Part shown: one piece after another, positions 1-8,280 of the stretch
How positions within the stretch are numbered: position 1 is the first letter of the stretch
Layout of the letters: every line of letters starts with the position of its first letter
Origin: Bacteroidota bacterium
GTDB lineage: Bacteria; Bacteroidota; Bacteroidia; Chitinophagales; Saprospiraceae
Reading direction: 5' to 3'
Assembly (NCBI GenBank): GCA_016124585.1
Contig: WGNL01000003.1
Coordinates: 1 to 41,362 of the forward strand
DNA: 41,362 nt
Notes under the pieces: model-generated
The model's database searches: none
Told to the model about the DNA's origin: nothing
The model's input: only the letters and a program-made list of their open reading frames with translations
Position numbers and translations under genes: made by a program

Positions 1-82
1 TTCGGCCATTTTTCTTAACATTGTGGCTGTGGCAGTCCGGACATATCGTCATAGTCTTTGTAGTTTGGTCACTTTAAGATAA
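1..82. other. left edge, no confident gene
   Basis: The first 77-82 bases are open in two forward frames. One of them ends at 75-77 and would give a hydrophobic tail (LTLWLWQSGHIVIVFVVWSL), which could be the last membrane segment of a gene cut by the window edge. No start or family motif is visible, so this is only a possibility. Confidence 0.15.
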
Positions 83-191
83 TGACCATTCCGGAATGCC
101 ACTAATTTTTATACCCAGCCTTACATTTTATACACCGCCATAAAATTTAAAGATTTCTTCAGCTATTTTCTGAGTGACAAATACATAAAAC

Positions 192-649
192 ATGCGAAAA
201 CAGCTTTCTTACTTGCCATCTTAACAATCGTTTTTACCACAACCCAATGTACCATAATGGGTATTGCCGTAGGTTCTGGCATATCTAGAAACCAGCATGA
301 AAAAAGGCCCATCATTGTACCCAATCAAGATGATTATGTTGAGTTTTCTATTGGAGATTGGCTGGAAATAGTAAAAAAAGATGGGAGAATCGTCGAAGGG
401 AAATATTTGGAGGCGAGCTATATTGCTTGGGAAGGTACTGACTCCATACCTACATTGGAATTGAAATCCATAGAAATTGATATTTTAGGCAGAAAGAATA
501 ATGAAACTGTAATGCTCAATGATATTGACCATATCGTATTAGGTTACAAATCAGATGGCCCTACAGTATTAGGAGGTGTTATTGGTGGTGTGATTGACGT
601 TGTCATATTAACTATGGCGGCAATAAAATTCAATAAACAATTTGAATGA
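192..649 (+). CDS. small putative lipoprotein, apparent frameshift near the start
   Basis: I do not recognise a family. The intact reading frame from the ATG at 257 lacks an export signal, but the same frame is open back to a stop at 83-85 and encodes a hydrophobic stretch ending in TTTQC, a plausible lipobox. The only nearby ATG (192, MRK...) is one frame off; one extra A in the AAAA run at 197-200 would join the two and give a classical lipoprotein signal of 20 residues. The mature part has a GDWLEIVKKDGRIVEGKY segment, resembling the small beta-barrel (Sm/SH3-like) folds of RNA- or ligand-binding proteins, and a Gly-rich hydrophobic C-terminus (TVLGGVIGGVIDVVILTMAA) that could sit in a membrane. 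It ends 29 bp before the convergent TPR gene. Whether the frameshift is a sequencing error, a real mutation, or a non-ATG start is unresolved. Confidence 0.5.
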
Positions 650-678
650 TTATTTTGAATATTCACTAAAACCAAAAA

Positions 679-1371
679 CTACCAATCCTTCACCGACTTC
701 TTATTCCTAGCCTGCGCTTTTTTCAGTTTCTGCTGTACCTTCTGCTCCTCCCTGTCCATGATGTCAAGCAGGTCTTTAGCCTCCTGTTTGCTCAAGTCCT
801 CAGGCTTTCCATTTTTATCCTTTGGCTGTGGGTTGTAGCTTTTATCGTTGTTCTTCGGGGGTGAATCCAAGGGTGGCGGCTGGTTCTTCTGTTGCTTCTT
901 GTTGTTTTGTTTAGGTTGGTTTTGCTGTTTGGGCGGCGGTGGCGGCAAATGGCGCATCGCATTGGCGAGGTTACGCTTGGTGTCTATGTCGTTGGGATTT
1001 TGGCGAAGGGCATTTTTGTAGGCATCCACACTTTCCTTGTATTGGCCTTTTTGGTAGAGCGCATTCCCAAGGTTATGGTAGGCACGGGCTTTGGTCGTGC
1101 GGTCTTTGGCAGCATCGGCAGCAGCTTGGTAATGCTTGATGGACTCGTCGTAATGCTCCTGACGATAGGTCGTGTTGCCGAGGTTATAATTCCCTTTAGC
1201 AGAGTTTTCCTTTTCAATTGCCTTGCGGTAGCCTGCCTCCGCTACCGAAAGATTGTTTGCCTCATAGGCTTTGTCAGCCGCCCGCAGGTCTTGGTGGGCG
1301 GTCTGGGCCAATATTGCGCCAGCAAAAAAAATCAGCGCAACCACCGCTTTTATCTTCAAAAAATAGCTCAT
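679..1371 (-). CDS. TPR protein, BatC/BatE-like aerotolerance family
   Basis: Exported or membrane-anchored TPR protein of the Bacteroides aerotolerance (Bat) type. An N-terminal hydrophobic segment ending in AILAQ acts as signal peptide or anchor. At least three TPR units follow (AEAGYRKAI, DESIKHYQAA, KESVDAYKNALRQNPND), then a Pro/Gln/Lys-rich linker, then a charged helical end with LLDIMDREEQKVQQKLKK and a terminal VKDW, which is typical of BatC-like proteins. The frame extends two codons further to a TTG, but the ATG at 1371 gives the better signal peptide. The usual bat neighbours (MoxR ATPase, von Willebrand proteins) are not in the window, so this may be a stand-alone paralogue. A TAACTTTG -7 element lies 29 bp upstream. 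Confidence 0.75.
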   Translation of the reverse strand: MSYFLKIKAVVALIFFAGAILAQTAHQDLRAADKAYEANNLSVAEAGYRKAIEKENSAKGNYNLGNTTYRQEHYDESIKHYQAAADAAKDRTTKARAYHNLGNALYQKGQYKESVDAYKNALRQNPNDIDTKRNLANAMRHLPPPPPKQQNQPKQNNKKQQKNQPPPLDSPPKNNDKSYNPQPKDKNGKPEDLSKQEAKDLLDIMDREEQKVQQKLKKAQARNKKSVKDW

Positions 1372-1399
1372 CGTCAATTATTTCTACCCTATTAAAACA

Positions 1400-1407
1400 C
1401 AAAGTTA
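1400..1407 (-). promoter_or_regulatory. candidate -7 element TAACTTTG for the TPR gene
   Basis: On the minus strand the spacer reads TAACTTTG, an exact match to the Bacteroidota -7 consensus TANNTTTG, 29 bp before the ATG of the BatC-like gene. I see no good TTTG at the -33 distance, so only half of the promoter is supported. Confidence 0.35.
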
Positions 1408-1531
1408 CCGTTGAGTTGTTTCCCGATGGAAATTTTTTGCCCAAGGGCTTCTTGTAGGCTTTCGTCTTCAAAAACGCTGTATTGGGAGGGATGTTGTTTC
1501 TAAATGAGCCGACTCCCTTAACTTCGCCATC

Positions 1532-1566
1532 CCAAATTCCAGTTTCACAATTTCCAATTTCCACCA
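1532..1566. repeat. 7-bp-periodic repeat array upstream of the permease
   Basis: Five consecutive degenerate heptamers: CCAAATT, CCAGTTT, CACAATT, TCCAATT, TCCACCA. They end just before the GTG start of the permease. Similar 7-bp arrays occur at 19814, 24604, 40124, 40178 and 40667. Confidence 0.5.
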
Positions 1567-1569
1567 CCT

Positions 1570-4269
1570 GTGACCAATACATCATTTTCTTGGCTGCTAA
1601 AAATGGCTTGGCGTGACAGCCGACGCAACCGGGGTCGCCTGCTGCTTTTCATCTCCTCCATCGTCATCGGGATCGCCGCTTTGGTAGCCATCAATTCCTT
1701 CAGCGAGAACCTCCAAAAAGACATCAGCCGGGAGGCCAAAACCCTGACGGGCGCTGACCTCATCGTGCAAGGTGGACAGCCTGCAACCGACTCCCTTCGC
1801 CAAATTTTCGACCTGCTGGGCGAAGAAAAATACGCCGAAACCTGGAGCCTCGTTTCGATGGTTTATTTCCCCAAAAACGGCGGCACCCGCCTCTCGCAAG
1901 TGCGGGCGCTGGAAGGTGAATTCCCTTTTTACGGAAAGCTCTCCACCGAGCCTGCCGATGCCGCTGAAGAATTCAAAACTGCAAGTCAACCGTTGAACCC
2001 AGCAGCCACTCACCCCCCCTTGGGGGGGGAAGGGGGGGCTGTCGCACTTGTCGAAAAAACCCTCATGCTTCAATTTGACCTGAAAGTGGGCGATACCGTG
2101 CGGGTGGGAACCACGCCCTTCGTCATTGCTGGTCAACTGAATTCCGCACCTGGACGGGCTGGTATTGCCGGGTCAATCGCCCCAGTGGTTTATATTCCGA
2201 AACAATATTTACAAGAGACGGGGCTTGTGCAGCCAGGCAGTTTGGTTTGGTACCAATACTTTTTCAAGTTCAAGGAGGGCACGAACGTCGGCGACCTGAA
2301 AAGCACCATTCTGGACCCCGCCCTTGAGAAGAAACCTTGGGAAGTAGAGACCGTGGAGCAGCGTCGGGAGCAGCTCGGCGACGCCTTCGGCAGCATGAAC
2401 ACCTTCCTCAACCTCGTCGGATTCATCGCCCTGCTGCTGGGCTGCATCGGGGTGGCGAGCAGCGTCCATATTTACATCAAGGATAAAATGCCGAGCATCG
2501 CCGTGCTGCGCTGCATCGGGGCGAGTGGGGGGCAAGCCTTCCGCATCTTCCTGCTGCAAGTGGTAGCATTGGGCTTGGCGGGCGGTATCCTCGGTGCCAC
2601 GGTCGGTAGCCTGTTGCAAGTGCTGTTGCCGAAGGTCATCGGCGATTTTTTACCTATCGAAAACATCAGCGCCGATGTGAGCTGGCGGGCGATGGGCCTC
2701 GGCGTGGCCACGGGTTTTGGCATCACCGTGCTCTTCGCCATGCTGCCGCTGTTGGCCATCCGGCGGGTGTCGCCACTGCGCACCCTGCGGGCCAGTTACG
2801 AAGAAGACACGAGCGGTCGTGACCCATGGCACTGGGTCATTTACACCCTGATTTTCCTTTTTATTTGTGCTTTTACGCTGGCGCAAACTGGCTGGTCGCT
2901 GGAGGCGCTGTTCTTCCCGTTGGGCATCGGGGTGGCGTTCCTTGTACTGGCTGGGGTGGCAAAGGCGCTCACTTGGGCGGTGCGCAAGTTTTTCCCGACG
3001 CAATGGAGCTACATCTGGCGGCAGGGCATCGCCAATCTTTACCGCCCCAACAACCAAACCCTCATCCTCATCGTGACCATCGGGCTGGGTACGGCGCTAA
3101 TTTCCACACTGTTTTTGACCCAAGACCTTTTGTTGAAACAGGTGGCGTACACGGGCAGCGGCGACGTGCCGAACATGATCATCTTCGATGTGCAGCCGCC
3201 GCAAAAAGAGGGCGTTGCTAAGCTGACCGCCGACCAAGGTCTGCCTGTGAAACAGGTCGTGCCCATCGTCACGATGCGAGTGGAAACCATTGACGGCGTC
3301 ACCAAGGAAATGAACGACCGGGACACCACGGGCAAATGGGAACGGGAAAAATGGGAAAAAGAAAACGATGGCAAGCGCCCGCCCCGCCGCCGTGGCGACG
3401 ATGACGATGATGGTCAAAACCAACCGGAAAAAGGCCCTCGCCGTGGCTGGGTGTACGAGCGGGAATACCGCTGCACTTACCGTGATTCGTTGATTGACAC
3501 CGAGGAAATCGTGGATGGGGAATGGCATGGCACGGTCGGGCCGGATGGCATCATCTACGTCTCTCTCGCTGACAATGTGGCAAAGGGGATGCGGGCAAAA
3601 ATCGGCTCGAAAATCACCTTCAACGTGCAGGGCGCACTCGTGGAAACCGTGGTGGGCAGCATCCGAAAAGTGGATTTCCGAAGGGTGCAGACCAATTTTT
3701 TCATCGTATTTCCTAAAGGCGTGCTGGAGGATGCACCGCAGTTCTACGTCGTGATTTCGAGGGTGGATTCCGAGGCGCAATCGGCGAAATTCCAGCAGGC
3801 ACTGGTGCAGGCGTACCCTAACGTCTCGGTGGTTGACCTGAAGCAAATCCTGAAATCGGTAAAAACCGTGCTTGACAAAGTCTCTTTCGTCATCCGTTTC
3901 ATGGCGCTTTTCAGCATCCTGACGGGGCTGGTGGTGCTCATCAGTTCGGTGGTGCTGAGCAAATTCCAGCGGATACAGGAGAGCGTGCTGCTGCGCACGT
4001 TGGGGGCGCACCGACGGCAAATCGTCCGCATCAACCTCGTCGAGTATTTCCTGCTGGGCACGTTGGCTACTTTCACGGGCATCGGCCTTTCCATCGTCGG
4101 CAGTTATGCGCTGGCAAAATTTGCCCTGAACATCCCCTACGAACCGAACCTCTGGCCTGCGCTTATCACTTTCTTGAGCATTACGGGTCTAACGGTGGTG
4201 ATTGGGCTTTTGAATAGCCGGGAAGTATTGCGGAAGCCGCCGCTGGAGGTGCTGCGGAAGGAAGTGTGA
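1570..4269 (+). CDS. FtsX/YbbP-type ABC transporter permease
   Basis: Large inner-membrane permease of the FtsX/MacB superfamily, closest in layout to YbbP (COG3127). One N-terminal membrane segment (about residues 23-42) is followed by a periplasmic MacB-like domain, a first FtsX core (about 277-420, with RCIGASGGQAFRIFLLQ), further membrane segments around 425-470 and a second FtsX core near the C-terminus (about 770-895, with LLRTLGAHRRQIVRINLVEY). The start is GTG at 1570; an in-frame ATG at 1603 is a credible alternative. Two oddities: a G/C-homopolymer palindrome inserted in frame at 2011-2040, and a highly charged low-complexity insert near residues 582-625 (RPPRRRGDDDDDGQ). No cognate ATPase is adjacent, so it may pair with one encoded elsewhere. 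The substrate is unknown. Confidence 0.85.
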   Translation: MTNTSFSWLLKMAWRDSRRNRGRLLLFISSIVIGIAALVAINSFSENLQKDISREAKTLTGADLIVQGGQPATDSLRQIFDLLGEEKYAETWSLVSMVYFPKNGGTRLSQVRALEGEFPFYGKLSTEPADAAEEFKTASQPLNPAATHPPLGGEGGAVALVEKTLMLQFDLKVGDTVRVGTTPFVIAGQLNSAPGRAGIAGSIAPVVYIPKQYLQETGLVQPGSLVWYQYFFKFKEGTNVGDLKSTILDPALEKKPWEVETVEQRREQLGDAFGSMNTFLNLVGFIALLLGCIGVASSVHIYIKDKMPSIAVLRCIGASGGQAFRIFLLQVVALGLAGGILGATVGSLLQVLLPKVIGDFLPIENISADVSWRAMGLGVATGFGITVLFAMLPLLAIRRVSPLRTLRASYEEDTSGRDPWHWVIYTLIFLFICAFTLAQTGWSLEALFFPLGIGVAFLVLAGVAKALTWAVRKFFPTQWSYIWRQGIANLYRPNNQTLILIVTIGLGTALISTLFLTQDLLLKQVAYTGSGDVPNMIIFDVQPPQKEGVAKLTADQGLPVKQVVPIVTMRVETIDGVTKEMNDRDTTGKWEREKWEKENDGKRPPRRRGDDDDDGQNQPEKGPRRGWVYEREYRCTYRDSLIDTEEIVDGEWHGTVGPDGIIYVSLADNVAKGMRAKIGSKITFNVQGALVETVVGSIRKVDFRRVQTNFFIVFPKGVLEDAPQFYVVISRVDSEAQSAKFQQALVQAYPNVSVVDLKQILKSVKTVLDKVSFVIRFMALFSILTGLVVLISSVVLSKFQRIQESVLLRTLGAHRRQIVRINLVEYFLLGTLATFTGIGLSIVGSYALAKFALNIPYEPNLWPALITFLSITGLTVVIGLLNSREVLRKPPLEVLRKEV
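2011..2040. repeat. G/C homopolymer palindrome inserted in the permease gene
   Basis: A run of seven C and two T, then eight G, two A and seven G. CCCCCCCTT and AAGGGGGGG are perfect inverted repeats around the G8 loop. It encodes the in-frame, low-complexity THPPLGGEGG inside the periplasmic domain. It looks like a small mobile or expansion-prone palindromic element rather than family sequence. Confidence 0.5.
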
Positions 4270-4605
4270 TTTTTAGAAATATTGTTTTTTTTCGATAAAC
4301 AACCGAAGCTTTTTAAAAACTTTTAGGAATGTGTCTGACTGCCACTTTCCCATGCGAAATTAAGGGGCAATAAAACCAGTTACTACTCTCAAGTCGTATA
4401 TCTATAACTAAAAGGTCCTATCATCCTCCAAGCGGTGCCGAATATTAATTGAGCTGAGCTTAGAAGCTATTGAACAATCTTCCCAAAATTGAGTAACAAT
4501 GCTGCATCGTTCTGCTTTCCCCAAGCAGAAAAGCATTAGCTTCGCATTTACCCAAGCACAAACCATTTGATAATTGGCGACATTTCCCCTAGGTGAACAA
4601 ATAAA
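4270..4605. other. intergenic spacer, nothing recognised
   Basis: 336 bp between the permease and the PorG-like gene. It is AT-rich with an imperfect palindrome around 4307-4326 (AAGCTTTTTAAAAACTTTT). I see no open frame with family features, no RNA gene and no clean TANNTTTG promoter element. Confidence 0.5.
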
Positions 4606-5310
4606 ATGCGCATGACAAGATTAATAGTGATTACCCTTTGCTGCCTACCCGTAGCCCTATTTTCCCAACAAAAAATGGAATTTGGTGCCTTTGGTGGATT
4701 TGCCAATTACCAAGGCGACTTAGTCAAAGACCCCATTGCGCTCTCCGAAACCAAGCTTTCCTACGGCGGGTTTCTTCGTTATCACCTAAATAACAAGGTC
4801 AAAGTGCGGGGCAATTTCTTGTACGGTTATATTTCCGGCAGCGATGCCAATAATTCGGACGCCGGTTTGAAACAACGTGGCTGGAGCTTTCACTCGACCA
4901 TCTTGGAAGCTAGCCTCATTGGGGAGTATCATCCGATTGGCAGGAGCCGGGTAGGCAATACTGGGATTTTTGCCCGGCAAGTGTCGCCCTATGTAGGGCT
5001 GGGCGTAGGGCTTGCCACTTTTAAGCCCAAGGTCAGCGTCACCGACCCTCAGGATATTGGCCTTTTTCCTGAGCCGGATGAAAATACACTGTCGGCTAGC
5101 ATTCCAATCCTGGTTGGTGTTCGGGCTGACTTGTTCGAGTTTTTTTCAGTGGGCGTGGAGGTAGGTTGGCGTGCGACATTCAACGATTACCTTGATGGTG
5201 TTAGCGCCAATGGGAACGACAAAAAAAATGACTGGTACGTAATGGGTGGCATTTCCTTCTCCTTCTTTTTTGGAGATAATCAGCCGGATTTCAACCTTGA
5301 CAGCAACTAA
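4606..5310 (+). CDS. outer-membrane beta-barrel, DUF6089/PorG-like
   Basis: Outer-membrane beta-barrel of 234 residues with a signal peptide (cleavage after about ALFSQ). The motif GAFGGFANYQGDL directly after the signal is characteristic of the DUF6089 family, whose members include the T9SS accessory protein PorG. Alternating amphipathic strands run through the whole sequence, including a late GVEVGWRATFNDYLDGVS segment and a final GGISFSFFF strand. Length agrees with the family. Its relevance here is that two T9SS cargo proteins are encoded in the same window (21107 and 34595). It ends 31 bp from the convergent DUF3109 gene. Assignment to PorG itself rather than another DUF6089 member is inference. 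Confidence 0.7.
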   Translation: MRMTRLIVITLCCLPVALFSQQKMEFGAFGGFANYQGDLVKDPIALSETKLSYGGFLRYHLNNKVKVRGNFLYGYISGSDANNSDAGLKQRGWSFHSTILEASLIGEYHPIGRSRVGNTGIFARQVSPYVGLGVGLATFKPKVSVTDPQDIGLFPEPDENTLSASIPILVGVRADLFEFFSVGVEVGWRATFNDYLDGVSANGNDKKNDWYVMGGISFSFFFGDNQPDFNLDSN

Positions 5311-5341
5311 CAATCACAATCTAGAATACCGGTTTCAGGCT

Positions 5342-5926
5342 TCAGTCCTTGTTGCTGAGATAGCCTGCCGCTGCATCCAGTTCTTCGTAAAAATCTTCCC
5401 CATATTTTCGGATGATGGCGTCTTTCACAAATTTGTAGACAGGTAGTTTCGCTTTCTTACCTGCTGTGCAAGCTGGTGAGCAAATGTCCCACACATCATA
5501 GTTCAATGCCTCAAACCCCAGCTCCGGTGTGGAGGCCACCCGGACAGGATAAAGATGGCAGGAAATCGGTTTTTTGAAATCTGTCACGCCTGCCTCAGCG
5601 GCTTTTTCGATGCCACACTTGGCGATGCCGTTCGCTTCAAATGTAAGATAGGCGCAGGCACCATTTTCGAGCAGGGGTGTGCCCGGGCCATTTATATCTG
5701 GATAATTCACGTAGAGCCCCTGCATTTCCAGCGTACGAACGCCTTCGGGGCGAAGAAATGGCTTGATGTCTTCGTAAATATTCACAAGCGTTTCCAGCTC
5801 GGCTGCTTCCAGTGGGGCACCAAAATCGCCCTCCCAGCAACAAGCGCCCTTGCAGGCATCGAGGTTGCATAAAAAACGCTCGGTGAGCACATCTTCACTG
5901 ACGAGTATGTCCTGTACGATAACCAA
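5342..5926 (-). CDS. DUF3109 family cysteine-cluster protein
   Basis: Small soluble protein of 194 residues belonging to DUF3109, related to the YkgJ CxxCxGxCC group that is thought to bind a metal or iron-sulfur centre. The N-terminal cluster is C20-x4-C25-x3-C29-C30 (CNLDACKGACC), followed by further cysteines in NGACAYL, AKCGIE, SCHLYPVR and DICSPACTAGKK. The start is a TTG at 5926: family members begin just before the VIVQDILVS stretch and no ATG is available in frame upstream, so the non-ATG start is well supported. The biochemical function is unknown. It is widespread in Bacteroidota, so it is probably a core gene. Confidence 0.85.
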   Translation of the reverse strand: MVIVQDILVSEDVLTERFLCNLDACKGACCWEGDFGAPLEAAELETLVNIYEDIKPFLRPEGVRTLEMQGLYVNYPDINGPGTPLLENGACAYLTFEANGIAKCGIEKAAEAGVTDFKKPISCHLYPVRVASTPELGFEALNYDVWDICSPACTAGKKAKLPVYKFVKDAIIRKYGEDFYEELDAAAGYLSNKD

Positions 5927-6045
5927 AATAATTAGTGTTTTTGCCAGCCGCCTTACTTTTTACCAAAAAACAAGGCTTATAGAACTGGTGTTTTTGCACA
6001 AGTTGTAACTTAGCGGCGAAAATATTTCAATTAAAAACCTTGACG

Positions 6046-6471
6046 ATGAAAAATCCGATTTTTTGCTTGGTGTTTTTGTTTTGTGCGCTTGGCGCAACGG
6101 CACAAAATGCCACTGAAAAAACACCAGCTCAAACGGCTACCGAGCAGTTGACGAAACTTTACAACCTCAACCAAAAACAGCAGGGCGAAATGCTGAAGAT
6201 TCAGGAGCGCAAGTATCGCAACCTGGAAGAGATTGAGCCCATCAAAACAAGCAATCCAGCGCTTTACCAGCGTAAGATACAATCTATCCAATCGGGAAAC
6301 AACGCCTCTTTCGAACGTATTTTGACGGCCGAGCAAAACAAGACTTTGCGCCAGCAACAGCTCCAACTTCGGGAGAAAAAAGCACTGGCCTACAAGGAGA
6401 TGAAATCGTCCGGCGCTCCCCAGCAGGATATCGACCGCAAAATGATGGAACTTGACCTAGAAGCACTGTGA
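6046..6471 (+). CDS. small exported helical protein, Spy/CpxP-like
   Basis: 141 residues with a clean signal peptide (LVFLFCALGATAQ) followed by a strongly helical, charged mature part. Segments such as LYNLNQKQQGEMLKIQERKY and FERILTAEQNKTLRQQQLQL place an L-x-x-x-Q pattern in two halves, reminiscent of LTxxQ (Spy/CpxP-type) periplasmic proteins common in Bacteroidota. No domain can be named with certainty. An in-frame TTG two codons upstream (6040) was not chosen because the ATG at 6046 begins the signal peptide directly. A strong terminator follows at 6504. Confidence 0.6.
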   Translation: MKNPIFCLVFLFCALGATAQNATEKTPAQTATEQLTKLYNLNQKQQGEMLKIQERKYRNLEEIEPIKTSNPALYQRKIQSIQSGNNASFERILTAEQNKTLRQQQLQLREKKALAYKEMKSSGAPQQDIDRKMMELDLEAL

Positions 6472-6503
6472 GGCATTTGGCGGTGCCAATAAACTTGTTT
6501 TTC

Positions 6504-6543
6504 AAAAAAAGCGGTGCGGATGAATTTCGCACCGCTTTTTTGT
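6504..6543 (+). terminator. Rho-independent terminator
   Basis: Stem GCGGTGCG / CGCACCGC with a 9-nt loop, flanked by an A-run on the left and a T-run on the right. It closes the small exported protein gene and insulates citrate synthase. Confidence 0.8.
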
Positions 6544-6577
6544 TGTGCAAAAACAAGTCAAGGTTGCCAAAATTCCT

Positions 6578-6585
6578 ACTTTTGC
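6578..6585 (+). promoter_or_regulatory. candidate -7 element TACTTTTG for citrate synthase
   Basis: TACTTTTG matches TANNTTTG exactly, about 90 bp before the citrate synthase ATG and just after the terminator of the previous gene. No well-spaced TTTG at -33. Confidence 0.35.
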
Positions 6586-6674
6586 GACCCAATTCTAAAA
6601 CCAAATAACGGCATTGCCGTTCCTGTCGAACAAACGATTAATTTTTAACAACCAGATAAAATCCAGCACAATAA

Positions 6675-7988
6675 ATGGATGCTTTAAAACAGAAATTCTT
6701 CCAAAAATCCTCCGCCATTAAACAAGAAATCAAGGAGTTGCTTGCGCAGAATGGCAATGTTCTCGTTGACGAAGTCAAACTGAACCAAGTTTTTGGCGGT
6801 TCTCGTGACATCATCACCATGCTCTGGGAACCCTCCCTCTTGGATGCCCAAGAAGGCATTCGTTTCCGTGGCTACTCCCTGCCAGAACTGGGCGAGAAAC
6901 TCCCAAAGGGCAAAGGCAAGGAGCCGCTGCCAGAGGGCCTTTTCTGGTTGATGTTAGTGGATGAGATACCTACTGAGGCCGAGGTTGAATGGTTGAGTGA
7001 TGAATGGGAGCGCCGCAGCAAAGTGCCTGCCCACGTCTTTAAAGTATTGGAAACACTGCCTGCGCATACCCACCCAATGACCCAGTTCTCCATTGGGATC
7101 AATGCGATGCAGACAGAGTCTCACTTCGCACGTCGGTACAGCGAGGGCATGAACAAAAATGACTATTGGGATGCGGTTTACGAAGACACGATGGATTTGA
7201 TAGCCCGCCTTCCGGTACTCGCCGCCTACATCTACCGCAAAACTTATCATGGTGGTGACCATATCAAAGCTGACAGAAGCTTGGACTGGGCGGCCAACCT
7301 CGCACACATGCTCGGTGTTTCGAAGAGCGATGATTTCAAAAACTTCATGCGCCTCTACATGACCATCCACGCTGACCACGAAGGTGGCAATGCCTCGGCG
7401 CATACGATGAACCTAATTGGTTCCACCTTAAGCGATCCATACCTTGCTTTCGCTGGCTGCATGAATTCTTTGGCTGGCCCGTTGCACGGCCTCGCCAATC
7501 AGGAGGTGATTCACTGGATTTTCCAAATGCTGAATAAATTGGAAACTCGTAACCCTACGAAGGAGCAAATTGCCAGCTATGTGGAGTCCACATTGGCTGG
7601 GGGTAAAGTAGTGCCCGGCTACGGTCATGCTGTGCTTCGCAAGCCAGACCCTCGGTTCATTGAGCAGATGCGCTTCGCAAAAGAATACTGCCCTGATGAC
7701 GAAATCGTGAATGTGGTTTGGAAAGTTTACGAAGTAGTACCACCGATTTTGCAAGGGTTGGGTAAGGTGAAAAATCCTTGGCCCAATGTTGATGCTCACT
7801 CCGGTGCCATTCTGGTACATTATGGGTTGGATCAATACAGTTTCTACACGGTGCTATTTGGGGTGTCCCGTGCAATGGGCGTTTTGGCAGCCACTTGTTG
7901 GTCTCGCGCACTCGGCATGCCGCTTGAAAGACCTAAGTCCGTTACCTTGGATTGGGTGAAGAATTTCCTTGCGGAAAAGCAAGCATAA
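6675..7988 (+). CDS. gltA: citrate synthase, eukaryotic-type
   Basis: Condenses oxaloacetate with acetyl-CoA to citrate, the entry step of the TCA cycle, in the cytoplasm. The 437-residue sequence resembles the long mitochondrial-type citrate synthase rather than the usual bacterial type II enzyme. The catalytic residues are all present: H271 (AGPLHGLAN), H318 (VPGYGHAVLR) and D373 (NVDAHSGAIL). The segment LPEGLFWLMLVDEIPT near residue 88 and the N-terminal SRDIITMLWEPSLLDAQEG are typical of this subgroup. It stands as a single-gene unit between a terminator at 6504 and a hairpin at 7999. Type I citrate synthases do occur in some Bacteroidota, so recent transfer need not be invoked. Confidence 0.93.
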   Translation: MDALKQKFFQKSSAIKQEIKELLAQNGNVLVDEVKLNQVFGGSRDIITMLWEPSLLDAQEGIRFRGYSLPELGEKLPKGKGKEPLPEGLFWLMLVDEIPTEAEVEWLSDEWERRSKVPAHVFKVLETLPAHTHPMTQFSIGINAMQTESHFARRYSEGMNKNDYWDAVYEDTMDLIARLPVLAAYIYRKTYHGGDHIKADRSLDWAANLAHMLGVSKSDDFKNFMRLYMTIHADHEGGNASAHTMNLIGSTLSDPYLAFAGCMNSLAGPLHGLANQEVIHWIFQMLNKLETRNPTKEQIASYVESTLAGGKVVPGYGHAVLRKPDPRFIEQMRFAKEYCPDDEIVNVVWKVYEVVPPILQGLGKVKNPWPNVDAHSGAILVHYGLDQYSFYTVLFGVSRAMGVLAATCWSRALGMPLERPKSVTLDWVKNFLAEKQA

Positions 7989-7998
7989 AATAAAGGTA

Positions 7999-8032
7999 GG
8001 TTGCAGCCCGCCAATTGGGTCGGGCTGCAACC
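7999..8032 (+). terminator. hairpin downstream of citrate synthase
   Basis: Perfect 12-bp stem GGTTGCAGCCCG / CGGGCTGCAACC with a 10-nt loop, 10 bp after the stop codon. There is no T-run, so it may act as a 3'-end stabiliser as much as a terminator. Confidence 0.6.
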
Positions 8033-8063
8033 AAATATTCCCTTCCTAACATCTTATCAAAAT

Positions 8064-8094
8064 TTTGTTTTCCTGCCCAAAGCGCTTACTTTTG
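8064..8094 (+). promoter_or_regulatory. Bacteroidota-type promoter of the PpiD-like gene
   Basis: TTTG (8064-8067), a 19-nt spacer, then TACTTTTG (8087-8094). This fits the Bacteroidota sigma-A consensus TTTG-N19-TANNTTTG. The predicted leader to the ATG at 8281 is about 180 nt. It is the best-formed promoter in the window. Confidence 0.6.
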
Positions 8095-8280
8095 CCCGGA
8101 TTTTCCCAAAGGCATCGTTTTTGCATTTGCGTTGCGCTCGCCTACTGGCGTAAATCCCTTTGAATCAGTTTTTTAAAAATTATTTTTTTCCTTTTGATAA
8201 ACACTTGAGTTATAGCCTCGTACAAGAAGCGGCATTATTATCTCATCGTTTTTTCAGAAATAAACTAAAGTTCATAGCAC

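Noticed and set aside
892-1395. Open frame of 167 codons opposite the BatC-like gene
   Set aside because: Antisense to a well-supported TPR protein and lacking any motif.
3097-4020. Open frame of 307 codons on the minus strand inside the permease gene
   Set aside because: Shadow of the FtsX permease; His/Arg/Phe-rich sequence without family features.
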